Origin: Arcobacter sp. CECT 8986
GTDB lineage: Bacteria > Campylobacterota > Campylobacteria > Campylobacterales > Arcobacteraceae
Direction: 5' to 3'
Assembly (NCBI RefSeq): GCF_004116725.1
Contig: NZ_PDKG01000005.1
Coordinates: forward strand, 1 to 64,000
DNA: 64,000 nt
The notes below the pieces were generated by a model, which was not told where the DNA came from, did not search any database, and saw nothing but the letters and a program-made list of their open reading frames with translations. A program made the position numbers and the translations under genes. Positions 35,930 to 45,440 of this stretch are shown piece after piece; position 1 is the first letter of the stretch, and every line of letters begins with the position of its first letter.

Positions 35930-38227
35930 ATGAATTTAAAAAGACTTTTTATGCTGCTATTTATTTTAAATACTGGATTATTTATCTTAGTTGTAATGGT
36001 AATAAATAAATACCAAAAATCAACCGATACTCTAGAACAAGCCTATCAAATGCAATATAAATCACTTATTTTAGCCCATGAATTAAGACAAAGTAGTGAT
36101 GATTTGACAAGAATGGCAAGAACTTATGTAATTACTGGAAATCCTTTGTTTAAAAAGCAGTATCAAACTGTACTTGATATTAGAAATGGTGTGAAGCCAA
36201 GACCCAAAAGATACAATGGAATATTTTGGGATTTTCTTACTTTAGATGGAAGTGTTGCAACTTTAGATGGAAAAAAAATACCATTAAGAGAGTTGATGCA
36301 AGAAGCAAACTTTCCAGAAGAGGAGTTAAATCTTTTATTTACTTCTCAAAATGAATCAGATGATTTAACAAACTTAGAACATAAAGCTATGAATGCAATA
36401 ATAGGTGTTTTTCAAGATAAAAATGGAAACTACACTATAAAATCAAAACCAAATTATAAATTAGCAAGAGAGTTGATGTATTCTGATGAATATCATAAAG
36501 CAAAAATAAGAATTATGAAACCACTTGATAAATTTTATAAAATGTTCGAATCAAGAACAAAGCAAAAAGTTGAAGAAGCAAGAATTGTTGTAAAAAAATT
36601 AGAGTTTTATGTAACGGTTATAGTTCTTTTTTCTATTATTGTGTTTTTATTGTCTTTTTTTATTATTCTATTTAGAATTGTACAACCTTTAGAGTTATTA
36701 AGAGTTTCAATGCTTAGATTATCAAAAAATGATATGAATGTGGAACTAGATAAAGAAAAATATCAAGATGAAATTGGAGATATGATTGGTGCTGTTGATG
36801 TATTTAAAGATAATACAAAAAAACTAATAACAAGTGAGCAAAAGATTAAGCTCTCTATGCAAGAAGCAACAAGTGCAAATAAAGCAAAATCTATTTTTTT
36901 AGTAAGAATGAGCCACGAGTTAAGAACACCATTAAATGCAATAATGGGCTTTTCAAATCTACTTAAAAAATCTGAAAATATAAATGAGCAAGAGAGAAAA
37001 AATTTAAGTATTATTAAAAAAAGTGCAAACCATCTACTAAATATCATAAATGAAATACTTGAACTTTCAAAGATTGAAGCAGGAAAAATAGAGATAGTTC
37101 CTAAAAGTTTTAATTTTGAAGAACTTTTAAAAGAGATAGAATCTATCTTTGAATTTAGATGTGAATCAAAAGGTTTAAAATTTAAACTAATAAAATCAGA
37201 AAATATTCCAACATTTATAAAAGTTGATGAATTAAGACTTCGTCAGATTCTAATAAATTTATTAGGAAACTCAATAAAGTTTACAAAAAAAGGTGAAATC
37301 TCTTTATATGTATATGAGCTAAATAAAAAGTTATTTTTTGAAGTAAAAGATACAGGTATTGGTATTTCTAAAGTAAATTTAAAAAAGATTTTCAAACCAT
37401 TTGAACAAGTAAAAAAAGATGATTATAGTCAAAATGGTACAGGTTTGGGCTTATCAATTACTAAAGAGTTAATATCTTTAATGAATGGAACTATATATGT
37501 AAAAAGTATTTTGAATAAAGGAAGTGAGTTTTACTTTAGTATTAGTTATGAAGATTCAAGTCGTGATGAAATAGATATAAAAATTGATAAAAGTAGTATA
37601 AAATCAATTCAAAATCAAAATTTTGAAAAATCAATTTTAGTAGTTGATGATATAAAAGAGAATAGACAATTAGTAACTCAAATATTAAATCAGTATGAGT
37701 TTAAAGTTTTTGAAGCAAGTAGTGGTACTGAAGCTTTAGCTCTTTATGAAAAAAATAGAATTGATTTGATTTTTATGGATATTTTGATGAGTGATATGAA
37801 TGGACTTGATGCCATAAAAAAAATAAGAGAAGAGAAAAATGATAGAAAAATTCCTATTATTACTCTATCTGCAAATGTTTTTTTAGAAGATAGAAGAAAA
37901 GCTTTGAAAGCTGGTGCAAATGACTTTTTACCTAAGCCTTTTGAAGAAGAGAGTATTTTAGCTTTACTTCAAAAATATCTAAATGTAGATGTATGTTTTA
38001 AAGATGAAGTTAAGCAACCTTCTTCAAATATAGAAGATTTACCAGTAGAATTTTATGAAAAATTAAAAGAGTACTCTATTCTTATGAGCAATGAAGAGAT
38101 ATTGAAAATATTGGATACATACTTGCTAAAAGATTCTAGTAAAAAAGTAATAATTGAATTATTAGAAAACTTTGACTATCAGCAGATAATAAATCTATGT
38201 GATAGTAACCTAAATAAAGCTGTATAA
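35930..38227 (+). CDS. Hybrid sensor histidine kinase upstream of urt operon
   Basis: The 765-residue membrane kinase has a first helix at about 5-23, a periplasmic sensor domain of about 200 residues (with LARTYVITG-like RMARTYVITGNP and the RNGVKPRP...YNGIFWDF motif), a second helix at about 224-248, HAMP, HisKA with His329 in RMSHELRTPLNA, HATPase and a receiver with Asp617 in LIFMDILMSDMNG. I take ATG 35930 as start because GAGGGG stands just upstream; TTG 35918 would add four residues. It ends 110 bases before urtA. Divergent to the kinase-regulator pair, it may sense urea or related amides in the periplasm, an inference from location only. Confidence 0.92.
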   Translation: MNLKRLFMLLFILNTGLFILVVMVINKYQKSTDTLEQAYQMQYKSLILAHELRQSSDDLTRMARTYVITGNPLFKKQYQTVLDIRNGVKPRPKRYNGIFWDFLTLDGSVATLDGKKIPLRELMQEANFPEEELNLLFTSQNESDDLTNLEHKAMNAIIGVFQDKNGNYTIKSKPNYKLARELMYSDEYHKAKIRIMKPLDKFYKMFESRTKQKVEEARIVVKKLEFYVTVIVLFSIIVFLLSFFIILFRIVQPLELLRVSMLRLSKNDMNVELDKEKYQDEIGDMIGAVDVFKDNTKKLITSEQKIKLSMQEATSANKAKSIFLVRMSHELRTPLNAIMGFSNLLKKSENINEQERKNLSIIKKSANHLLNIINEILELSKIEAGKIEIVPKSFNFEELLKEIESIFEFRCESKGLKFKLIKSENIPTFIKVDELRLRQILINLLGNSIKFTKKGEISLYVYELNKKLFFEVKDTGIGISKVNLKKIFKPFEQVKKDDYSQNGTGLGLSITKELISLMNGTIYVKSILNKGSEFYFSISYEDSSRDEIDIKIDKSSIKSIQNQNFEKSILVVDDIKENRQLVTQILNQYEFKVFEASSGTEALALYEKNRIDLIFMDILMSDMNGLDAIKKIREEKNDRKIPIITLSANVFLEDRRKALKAGANDFLPKPFEEESILALLQKYLNVDVCFKDEVKQPSSNIEDLPVEFYEKLKEYSILMSNEEILKILDTYLLKDSSKKVIIELLENFDYQQIINLCDSNLNKAV

Positions 38228-38253
38228 ATTTTATACCAAAAACAGTAATCAAA

Positions 38254-38296
38254 CAACACTAAAAGCAACACTTAAACAACACTACTTTTTTATACT
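38254..38296 (+). promoter_or_regulatory. Phased CAACACT repeats and -10 box of the urtA promoter
   Basis: CAACACT occurs three times, at 38254-38260, 38266-38272 and 38277-38283, with start spacings of 12 and 11 bases. A TATACT -10-like box follows at 38291-38296, so the last repeat occupies the -35 region. This arrangement is typical of activation by a response regulator that contacts RNA polymerase. The urtA start codon is 42 bases downstream of the -10 box. Confidence 0.55.
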
Positions 38297-38337
38297 TTCA
38301 ATATAAGTTTAAAAGACTTAAATTGAAAGGAGATTTA

Positions 38338-39615
38338 ATGAAAATGAGATTTGCTAAAGCAGTAGTTGCTTCTACATTATTAGCTGGTATGCTTGCACAT
38401 GCTGCTGATACAATTAAGGTTGGTGTTTTACACTCACTATCAGGAACAATGGCTATTTCTGAAACAACATTAAAAGATACGGTATTAATGTTAATCAAAA
38501 AGCAGAATGAAGAAGGTGGATTATTAGGTAAAAAACTAGAACCTGTTGTAGTTGACCCAGCTTCAAACTGGCCACTATTTGCTGAAAAAATGAGAAGTTT
38601 ACTTACTAAAGATAAAGTTGATGTAACATTTGGTTGTTGGACATCTGTTTCTAGAAAATCTGTTCTTCCTGTTGTTGAAGAGTTAAATGGTATTTTATTT
38701 TATCCTGTTCAATATGAAGGTGAAGAATCATCTAAAAATATTTTCTATACTGGTGCTGCGCCAAACCAACAAGCAATTCCAGCAGTTGATTATTTAATGA
38801 ATGAAGTTAAAGTTAAAAGATGGGTATTAGCAGGAACTGATTATGTTTATCCAAGAACAACAAATAAGATTTTAAAAGCATATTTAAAATCTAAAGGTGT
38901 AAAAGATAAAGATATTATGGTTAATTATACTCCATTTGGATATTCAGACTGGCAAAGTATTGTAAGTGATATCAAAAAATTTGGTAGTACTGGATTAAAA
39001 ACTGCTGTTGTTTCTACTATTAATGGTGATGCAAATGTACCATTTTATAAAGAGTTAGCAAATCAAGGTATTAAAGCTGAAGATATTCCTGTTGTTGCAT
39101 TCTCTGTTGGAGAAGAAGAACTTTCAGGTATCGATACTAAACCATTAGTTGGACACTTAGCTGCGTGGAATTACTTCCAAAGTGTTGAAACAAAACAAAA
39201 TGATGAGTTTATTAAATCTTGGCACAAATTCAAAAAAGATAATAAAAAAGTTACAAATGACCCAATGGAAGCTACTTATATTGGATTTAACTTATGGGTA
39301 AAAGCTGTTAAAAAAGCTGGAACTACTGATGTTGATAAAGTAAGAAAAGCAATGATTGGATTATCAGTTCCTAACTTAACTGGTGGAACAGCAACAATGC
39401 TTAAAAATCACCATATTACAAAACCAGTATTAATTGGAGAAATTCAAGATAATGGTCAATTTGAAACTGTATGGGAAACAGAAAAAGAAGTACCAGGTGA
39501 TGCTTGGTCAAACTATTTACCAGATAGTAAAAATTTAATTTCTGATTGGACAGATCCTGTTAATTGTGGAAATTATAATACAGTTACTAAAAAATGTTTA
39601 GGAAATAGTAAATAA
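38338..39615 (+). CDS. urtA: Urea ABC transporter binding protein UrtA
   Basis: This periplasmic binding protein captures urea. A signal peptide covers about residues 1-23 (ending MLAHAA-D). The family motifs IKVGVLHSLSGTMAISE, FGCWTSVSRKSVLPVVEE and LFYPVQYEGEE are clear and separate it from branched-chain amino acid binding proteins. The start is ATG 38338 behind AAAGGAG; the upstream TTG at 38323 is inside the ribosome binding region. It is the first gene of an eleven-gene run of urea uptake and urease genes. Confidence 0.95.
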   Translation: MKMRFAKAVVASTLLAGMLAHAADTIKVGVLHSLSGTMAISETTLKDTVLMLIKKQNEEGGLLGKKLEPVVVDPASNWPLFAEKMRSLLTKDKVDVTFGCWTSVSRKSVLPVVEELNGILFYPVQYEGEESSKNIFYTGAAPNQQAIPAVDYLMNEVKVKRWVLAGTDYVYPRTTNKILKAYLKSKGVKDKDIMVNYTPFGYSDWQSIVSDIKKFGSTGLKTAVVSTINGDANVPFYKELANQGIKAEDIPVVAFSVGEEELSGIDTKPLVGHLAAWNYFQSVETKQNDEFIKSWHKFKKDNKKVTNDPMEATYIGFNLWVKAVKKAGTTDVDKVRKAMIGLSVPNLTGGTATMLKNHHITKPVLIGEIQDNGQFETVWETEKEVPGDAWSNYLPDSKNLISDWTDPVNCGNYNTVTKKCLGNSK

Positions 39616-39655
39616 TAATATGAGAGTTCTTCTCTCATATTAAAAAAGGATTGGT

Positions 39656-41254
39656 ATGAAGTTTTTAAAAATAATATTGCTTAATTTATTACTTTTAACT
39701 TTTTGTTTTGGTTCTAGTTTTGAAGAAGATTCTTCTAAACTTATGACTAGAAGCTTTAATAAAAAACAAGTGGTTTTAGATGAGTTATTAAATAAATATA
39801 AAGATGATGCAAGATTTGAAACACTTTTAAAATATATGTTAAAAGGTGACTTGTATTATACAAAAGAGGATAAAAGACTTGTAGTTTTATTAAAAAAAGT
39901 AGAATATTCATATTTTACACAAGATTTACTAACAGGTAAAAACTTAGAAAAAAAAGAGAAATATGACTTTAAAAAGATAAAAATAAATAATAAATTAAGA
40001 AGTGTTATAAAAGCTGCACTTGCACAAATAAATCTTTTTTCAACAAATAAAGATAAAAGATATAGTGCTGCAAAAAATATATTATCAAACTTAGAAAAAG
40101 AAGATGAGGTATTAATAAATAAAGCTTTACAAATAGAAAAAGTTGTAAGTGTAAAAGAACTTTTACTAGAAAGTAAAATAAATCTAATAGCTTTATATTC
40201 AACTAATTTAGAGCAAAGAGTAGAAGCTGTTAAAAAACTTGGTTCATATATGTCTTCAAGAACTTTTGAAACATTAAAAAATATAGAAAACTCTTTAGAT
40301 GAGAAGATATTAAAAGATGAAGCAAAAAAAGCATTAGGAACTATAAAACATAAAAAAAGTTTTTATGGAGTAATTCAAGAGCTATTTTTTGGTCTTAGTT
40401 TAGGTTCTGTTTTATTATTAGCAGCAATTGGTTTAGCTATTACTTTTGGAGTAATGAAAGTTATTAATATGGCCCATGGAGAATTGATTATGATTGGAGC
40501 ATATACAACATATACAATTCAACAATTAATGCCAAATTTAATAGAGTATTCTGTAATTATTGCAATTCCTGTGGCTTTCGTAGTAAGTGGATTAGTTGGG
40601 GTTTTAATTGAAAGATTAGTTATAAGACATCTTTATGGAAGACCTTTGGAGACACTTCTTGCAACATTTGGAATTAGTTTAATATTACAACAATTAGTAA
40701 GAAGTATTTACTCACCTTTAAATCAAGAAGTGAAAACACCTTCTTGGATGAGTGGAGCGTTAGAGATAAATAGTTCACTATTTTTAACATACAATAGATT
40801 GTATATTATTATTTTTGCATTGATTGTATTTTTTGGTGTTTTATTTGTAATGAAAAAAACATCTTTAGGATTAAAAGTTAGAGCAGTTTCTCAAAATAGA
40901 ACAATAGCAAGAGCAATGGGAATAAAATCAAGTTATATTGATGCCTTAACTTTTGGTATAGGTTCAGGAATTGCAGGAATTGCTGGTGTTGCTTTATCTC
41001 AACTTACAAATGTTGGACCAAATTTAGGACAAGCTTATATTGTTGATAGTTTTATGGTTGTTGTATTTGGTGGAGTTGGTAATTTATGGGGAACATTAAT
41101 AGCAGCATTTTCACTTGGTGAAATAAATAAATTTATGGAACCAGTTGCAGGAGCTGTTTTAGCAAAAGTAATTATTTTAGTATTTATAATCTTATTTATA
41201 CAAAAAAGACCTAGAGGATTATTTCCTCAAAAAGGTCGAGATGCAGAGGATTAG
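39656..41254 (+). CDS. urtB: Urea ABC transporter permease UrtB
   Basis: The 532-residue protein has a signal-like N-terminus, a hydrophilic helical periplasmic domain (about 20-230) and a LivH-type membrane domain with about eight helices from residue 240. Motifs include GLAITFGVMKVINMAHGELIMIGAY and the ATPase-docking RAVSQNRTIARAMGI. The long N-terminal domain is a normal feature of UrtB. It lies 40 bases after urtA with AAGGA before the start. Confidence 0.95.
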   Translation: MKFLKIILLNLLLLTFCFGSSFEEDSSKLMTRSFNKKQVVLDELLNKYKDDARFETLLKYMLKGDLYYTKEDKRLVVLLKKVEYSYFTQDLLTGKNLEKKEKYDFKKIKINNKLRSVIKAALAQINLFSTNKDKRYSAAKNILSNLEKEDEVLINKALQIEKVVSVKELLLESKINLIALYSTNLEQRVEAVKKLGSYMSSRTFETLKNIENSLDEKILKDEAKKALGTIKHKKSFYGVIQELFFGLSLGSVLLLAAIGLAITFGVMKVINMAHGELIMIGAYTTYTIQQLMPNLIEYSVIIAIPVAFVVSGLVGVLIERLVIRHLYGRPLETLLATFGISLILQQLVRSIYSPLNQEVKTPSWMSGALEINSSLFLTYNRLYIIIFALIVFFGVLFVMKKTSLGLKVRAVSQNRTIARAMGIKSSYIDALTFGIGSGIAGIAGVALSQLTNVGPNLGQAYIVDSFMVVVFGGVGNLWGTLIAAFSLGEINKFMEPVAGAVLAKVIILVFIILFIQKRPRGLFPQKGRDAED

Positions 41255-41257
41255 AAA

Positions 41258-42364
41258 ATGAAAAGAGAACCAATATTATTAAATATATTAAAAAATGACA
41301 AGGGTGGAAAAATAGTTTTATCTACTCTTGGAGTTGTTGTTTTTGTTGTAGCATTTTGTAATCTTTTCATGCCACATGACTCAATTTTTTATATCTCAAC
41401 ATTTACTGTTACTATTTTAGGTAAATATCTTGCATTTGCACTTTTAGCACTTGCTCTTGATTTAGTTTGGGGATATTTAGGAGTTTTAAGTTTAGGTCAC
41501 GGTGCATTTTTTGCCCTTGGTGGATATGCATGGGCTATGTATTTGATGAGACAAATAGGTGATAGAGGAGTTTATGGAAATCCTGATTTACCAGATTTTA
41601 TGGTATTTATGAATCTAAAAGAATTACCATGGTTTTGGCAAGGATTTGATAATCCTATATTCGCTTTTTTAATGGTGATGCTAGTTCCTGCAATTTTAGC
41701 TTTTGTTTTTGGTTATTTAGCTTTTAAATCAAGAGTAACAGGAGTTTATCTTTCTATCATAACTCAAGCTTTAACTTATGCTTTAATGCTTGCATTTTTT
41801 AGAAACGATATGGGATTTGGTGGAAACAATGGACTTACAGATTTTAAAGATATCTTAGGATTTGATTTATCATTGGATTCTACAAGAGTAGGGTTATTAA
41901 TAATTACATTTATTGCTTTAGTTATTGGATATCTTATTTGTAGATTTATTATGAACTCAAAACTTGGAAGAGTAATTATATCTATTAGAGATGCAGAAAG
42001 TAGAGTAAGATTTATAGGGTATAAAGTAGAACAATATAAACTATTTATCTTTATTGTTTCAGCTATTTTAGCAGCAATTGCAGGAGCATTATATGTTCCA
42101 CAAGTAGGAATTATCAATCCTAGTGTTTTCTCTCCATTATTTTCAATTGAGTTAGTAATTTGGGTTGCAGTTGGTGGTAGAGGAACTTTATATGGAGCAA
42201 TTATTGGAGCAATTGTTGTAAGTTTTGCAAGTACATACTTTACTTCAGCACTTCCAGAAGTTTGGTTATATGCTCTTGGTGGATTATTTGTTGTTTCTAC
42301 ATTATATCTTCCAAAAGGAATAGTTGGAGTTTTTGAAAAACTGAAAGTTAAAAAGGAAGCTTAA
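41258..42364 (+). CDS. urtC: Urea ABC transporter permease UrtC
   Basis: A 368-residue LivM-type permease with about nine to ten membrane helices. Conserved motifs are LDLVWGYLGVLSLGHGAFFALGGYA, FGGNNGLTDFKDILGF and SIRDAESRVRFIGY (the ATPase-docking loop). The RQIGDRGVYGNPDLPDFM insertion with FLGW-type aromatic residues is typical for UrtC. It begins three bases after urtB and is followed one base later by urtD. Confidence 0.95.
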   Translation: MKREPILLNILKNDKGGKIVLSTLGVVVFVVAFCNLFMPHDSIFYISTFTVTILGKYLAFALLALALDLVWGYLGVLSLGHGAFFALGGYAWAMYLMRQIGDRGVYGNPDLPDFMVFMNLKELPWFWQGFDNPIFAFLMVMLVPAILAFVFGYLAFKSRVTGVYLSIITQALTYALMLAFFRNDMGFGGNNGLTDFKDILGFDLSLDSTRVGLLIITFIALVIGYLICRFIMNSKLGRVIISIRDAESRVRFIGYKVEQYKLFIFIVSAILAAIAGALYVPQVGIINPSVFSPLFSIELVIWVAVGGRGTLYGAIIGAIVVSFASTYFTSALPEVWLYALGGLFVVSTLYLPKGIVGVFEKLKVKKEA

Positions 42365-42365
42365 T

Positions 42366-43154
42366 ATGAAACTATTAAAACATGAAATAAAACAAGACTT
42401 TGGAAATATAAAAAAAGGAGATAGAATCCTTTTAGTTGATGGTGTAAGTGTTAGTTTTGATGGTTTTAAAGCTTTGAATAATCTAAGTTTTTCTATTGAT
42501 TATGGAGAACTTAGATGTATTATTGGAGCAAATGGAGCTGGAAAATCTACGATGATGGATGTTGTAACTGGAAAAACTAAACCAGATGTTGGTCAAGTTA
42601 TTTTTGGAGAAGCTATTGATTTATTATCAATGGATGAGCCAACAATTGCAGATGTAGGAATAGGAAGAAAGTTTCAAAAACCAACAGTTTTTCAAAACAA
42701 TACAGTATTTGAAAATTTAGAGCTTGCAATGAAAGATGATAAGAGATTTTTCAAAACTCTTTTTTCTAAATTAAATAGTGAACAAAAAGATAAAATAGAA
42801 CACACAATGAATTTAATAGGTTTAAAAGAACTTTATAATAAAGAAGCTGGAATTTTATCACATGGTCAAAAGCAATGGCTAGAAATAGGAATGCTAATAA
42901 TGCAAGAACCAAAGCTTCTATTAGTTGATGAGCCAGTTGCTGGTATGACTCCTCAAGAAGTTGAAAATACTGCACAAATTTTAACTGATTTATCAAAAGA
43001 AAATGCAGTTGTAGTAGTTGAACATGATATGGAATTTATCAGAAGTATTGCAAAAAAAGTTACTGTTTTACACGAAGGTTCAGTTCTTGCAGAAGGTACA
43101 ATGGATGCAATACAAAACAATGAAAAAGTGCGAAAAGTATATTTAGGTGAGTAA
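42366..43154 (+). CDS. urtD: Urea ABC transporter ATPase UrtD
   Basis: The 262-residue ATPase is LivG-like, with Walker A GANGAGKST, the UrtD-type GIGRKFQKPTVF, signature LSHGQKQWLEIGML (as in UrtD, not LSGG) and Walker B LLLVDEPVAGMT. It energises urea uptake with UrtE. A 134-base gap with three hairpins separates it from urtE. Confidence 0.95.
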   Translation: MKLLKHEIKQDFGNIKKGDRILLVDGVSVSFDGFKALNNLSFSIDYGELRCIIGANGAGKSTMMDVVTGKTKPDVGQVIFGEAIDLLSMDEPTIADVGIGRKFQKPTVFQNNTVFENLELAMKDDKRFFKTLFSKLNSEQKDKIEHTMNLIGLKELYNKEAGILSHGQKQWLEIGMLIMQEPKLLLVDEPVAGMTPQEVENTAQILTDLSKENAVVVVEHDMEFIRSIAKKVTVLHEGSVLAEGTMDAIQNNEKVRKVYLGE

Positions 43155-43183
43155 AACTCAAATATAAAGACAAACTTATTTGC

Positions 43184-43269
43184 CCCTTTAGGGTTTTGTT
43201 CACTTTTAACAATTTTTTATAAATTGTGCTAAAAGTGTTATAGAGGAAAGGTCCCTATTAAATTGGGAC
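43184..43269 (+). promoter_or_regulatory. Three-hairpin element between urtD and urtE
   Basis: Three inverted repeats follow each other: CCCT/AGGG at 43184-43193 with a following TTTT; CACTTTTA (43201-43208) with TAAAAGTG (43230-43237), extended inside by ACAATTT/AAATTGT (43209-43215/43221-43227); and GTCCC (43251-43255) with GGGAC (43265-43269). The last ends 19 bases before the urtE start codon. It may be a partial terminator, an RNase processing site or a regulatory RNA that sets different levels for urtABCD and urtE-ure. I recognise no known riboswitch class. Confidence 0.6.
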
Positions 43270-43288
43270 AATTTAAGAGGAATAAATT

Positions 43289-43984
43289 ATGTTAAAAATT
43301 GAAAAAGTAAATCAATATTATGGACAAAGTCATACTCTTTGGGATTTAGATTTAGAGATTAAAAAGGGGAGATGTACTTGTATTATGGGAAGAAATGGAG
43401 TTGGTAAAACTACATTAAGTAAAGTTATTATGGGACTTCTTCCAATAAAAGATGGTCAACTTTTATATAATGGAAAAGATATTTCTAAATTAAGTGATTA
43501 TAAAAGAGCAGGTATTGCTATTGGGTATGTTCCTCAAGGAAGAGAGATTTTTTCTCAACTTACAGTTAGAGAAAATTTAGAAGTTGGTGTTTTATCAAAT
43601 AGAAATAAAATAACAAAAATCCCTGAAAAAATATATGATTTATTTCCTGTTTTAAAAGAGATGGAAAAAAGAAAAGGTGGGGATTTAAGTGGAGGTCAAC
43701 AACAACAATTAGCAATTGCAAGAGCACTTTGTATTGACCCAGAGTTTTTAATACTTGATGAACCAAGTGAAGGGATTCAGCCAAATATTGTCGCACAAAT
43801 TGGGGAAGTAATTGATTATTTGACAAAAGAGGAAAATATTACTGTTATGTTAGTTGAACAAAAACTTCCTTTTGCAAGAAAACATGGAGATGATTTTTAT
43901 GTTATTGACAGAGGAAGTGTTGTAGCAAATGGAGAAATAAACCAGTTGAGTGATGATATAATTAAACAACATCTATCAGTTTAG
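43289..43984 (+). CDS. urtE: Urea ABC transporter ATPase UrtE
   Basis: The 231-residue LivF-like ATPase has Walker A GRNGVGKTT, the UrtE/LivF motif GYVPQGREIFSQLTVRENLEVG, signature LSGGQQQQLAIARAL and Walker B FLILDEPSEGIQP. It is the second ATPase of the urea importer and ends seven bases before ureD, linking transporter and urease genes in one transcript. Confidence 0.95.
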   Translation: MLKIEKVNQYYGQSHTLWDLDLEIKKGRCTCIMGRNGVGKTTLSKVIMGLLPIKDGQLLYNGKDISKLSDYKRAGIAIGYVPQGREIFSQLTVRENLEVGVLSNRNKITKIPEKIYDLFPVLKEMEKRKGGDLSGGQQQQLAIARALCIDPEFLILDEPSEGIQPNIVAQIGEVIDYLTKEENITVMLVEQKLPFARKHGDDFYVIDRGSVVANGEINQLSDDIIKQHLSV

Positions 43985-43991
43985 GAGAATT

Positions 43992-44741
43992 ATGAGTATT
44001 AAATTTCATTTTAAAGATGATAAGTTTAATTTAGACAAACAGCGTTTACCTTCAAGACATTACTATTTCAATGAAGATGAAAATTATATAAAATTATTAA
44101 ATATAGGTGAGGGAATTTTTCCAAAAGATAGAATAAAAACATCTTTTAGACTTGATAACTCATCTTTAGTTTTAACTACTGAGTCTGCAACTAAAATTTA
44201 CTCTTCAAAAAAAGAGTATGGAATAAATAGCTTAAATATAAAATTAGAAAATTCAAATTTAGAGTTTATAAATGATGAATTGATTCTATATAAAGATTCA
44301 AAATATATTCAAACATTTAGATTAGTTTTTGATGAAAAATCTACATTTTTTTATACAGATATCTTAAGTAGAGGAAGAAGCTTTGAAGATTTTGATTTCA
44401 CTTCTATGCTTATAAAAAATTCATTTTATGAAAATAAGAAATTAGAATATATAGAAAAATTTGATATTTCAGGTGATGAATTAAAAGATTATATTTTTAG
44501 AAAAAGTACAAAAAATCATCTATTTGCTAAAATTTATATAAAAACTAACCATAATGATTACTTTTTAGACACATTACATCTAGAAGAATTTGAAAGTTTT
44601 TCTTATAGTAATGATAAGAAAATAATTATAGGTTCGATTAGTAGTGATTCAATGTCAGAACTAAAAAAGAAAATTAATTATATTTGGGAACTTTATAGAA
44701 AACAATTAAATAAAAAAAGATTTATTTTAGGAAAACAGTAA
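43992..44741 (+). CDS. ureD: Urease accessory protein UreD (UreH)
   Basis: UreD is the scaffold that binds apo-urease and, with UreF and UreG, delivers nickel. The 249-residue protein has the family's [16 protein letters not shown] and TTESATKIY at about residues 37-70 and the later [17 protein letters not shown]. It is a divergent member, but the position immediately before ureAB supports the call. AGGAG stands five bases before the ATG. Confidence 0.9.
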   Translation: MSIKFHFKDDKFNLDKQRLPSRHYYFNEDENYIKLLNIGEGIFPKDRIKTSFRLDNSSLVLTTESATKIYSSKKEYGINSLNIKLENSNLEFINDELILYKDSKYIQTFRLVFDEKSTFFYTDILSRGRSFEDFDFTSMLIKNSFYENKKLEYIEKFDISGDELKDYIFRKSTKNHLFAKIYIKTNHNDYFLDTLHLEEFESFSYSNDKKIIIGSISSDSMSELKKKINYIWELYRKQLNKKRFILGKQ

Positions 44742-44761
44742 AAAAAAGGGAGGCTATTTTA

Positions 44762-45439
44762 ATGTTTTTGACAAATCGTGAGCAAGAGAAACTACTTATT
44801 TATACAGCGTCAAAGTTAGCACTAGAAAGAAAGCAAAGAGGATTAAAACTTAATTATCCAGAAGCCGTATCAATAATTAGTTCTTTCATTTTAGAGGGTG
44901 CAAGAGATGGAAATAGTGTTGCAGACTTGATGGTAAATGCAACAAAAGTTCTAAGTGAAGATGATGTTTTACCAGGTGTTGCTTCAATGATGCAAATGGT
45001 ACAAGTTGAAGCTACATTTGAAGATGGAACTAAGCTTGTAACAGTACATAATCCAATATCTTTTAATAAAAATGAACTTGTTCCAGGTGAGTATTTTATT
45101 GATGAGGGTGAAATTTCTTTAAATGAAAATAGCAAGGTTATTACTATTGAAGTAGAGAATAGAGGTGATAGACCAGTTCAAATAGGTTCACATTATCACT
45201 TCTTTGAAGTAAATAAAGAGCTATTTTTTAATAGAGAAGAAGCTTATGGAAGAAGATTAGATATTCCTGCTGGAACTTCTGTTAGATTTGAACCTGGTTC
45301 TAAAAAAAGTATAAATTTAATAGATTTTAGTGGAAAAAGATATGTAAGTGGATTTAATGGTTTAGTTGAGGGCTTATTAGATGATAAAGAAGTGAAAACT
45401 AAAGCAATGCAAAATTTAAAAGAATTTTTAGGAGAGTAA
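44762..45439 (+). CDS. ureAB: Urease gamma-beta fusion subunit
   Basis: The 225-residue protein joins the gamma subunit (about 1-100, [18 protein letters not shown] and [21 protein letters not shown]) to the beta subunit (about 103-225, [35 protein letters not shown] and [12 protein letters not shown]). This fusion is the Helicobacter/Arcobacter type. It forms the urease holoenzyme with UreC. The start follows GGGAGG and the stop is one base before the ureC start. Confidence 0.97.
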   Translation: MFLTNREQEKLLIYTASKLALERKQRGLKLNYPEAVSIISSFILEGARDGNSVADLMVNATKVLSEDDVLPGVASMMQMVQVEATFEDGTKLVTVHNPISFNKNELVPGEYFIDEGEISLNENSKVITIEVENRGDRPVQIGSHYHFFEVNKELFFNREEAYGRRLDIPAGTSVRFEPGSKKSINLIDFSGKRYVSGFNGLVEGLLDDKEVKTKAMQNLKEFLGE

Positions 45440-45440
45440 G

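Noticed and set aside
43184-43288. Known riboswitch (guanidine type) or RNase P fragment between urtD and urtE
   Set aside because: Diagnostic loops of guanidine riboswitches are absent. GAGGAAAGGTCCC resembles part of RNase P RNA but the rest of that RNA is missing.
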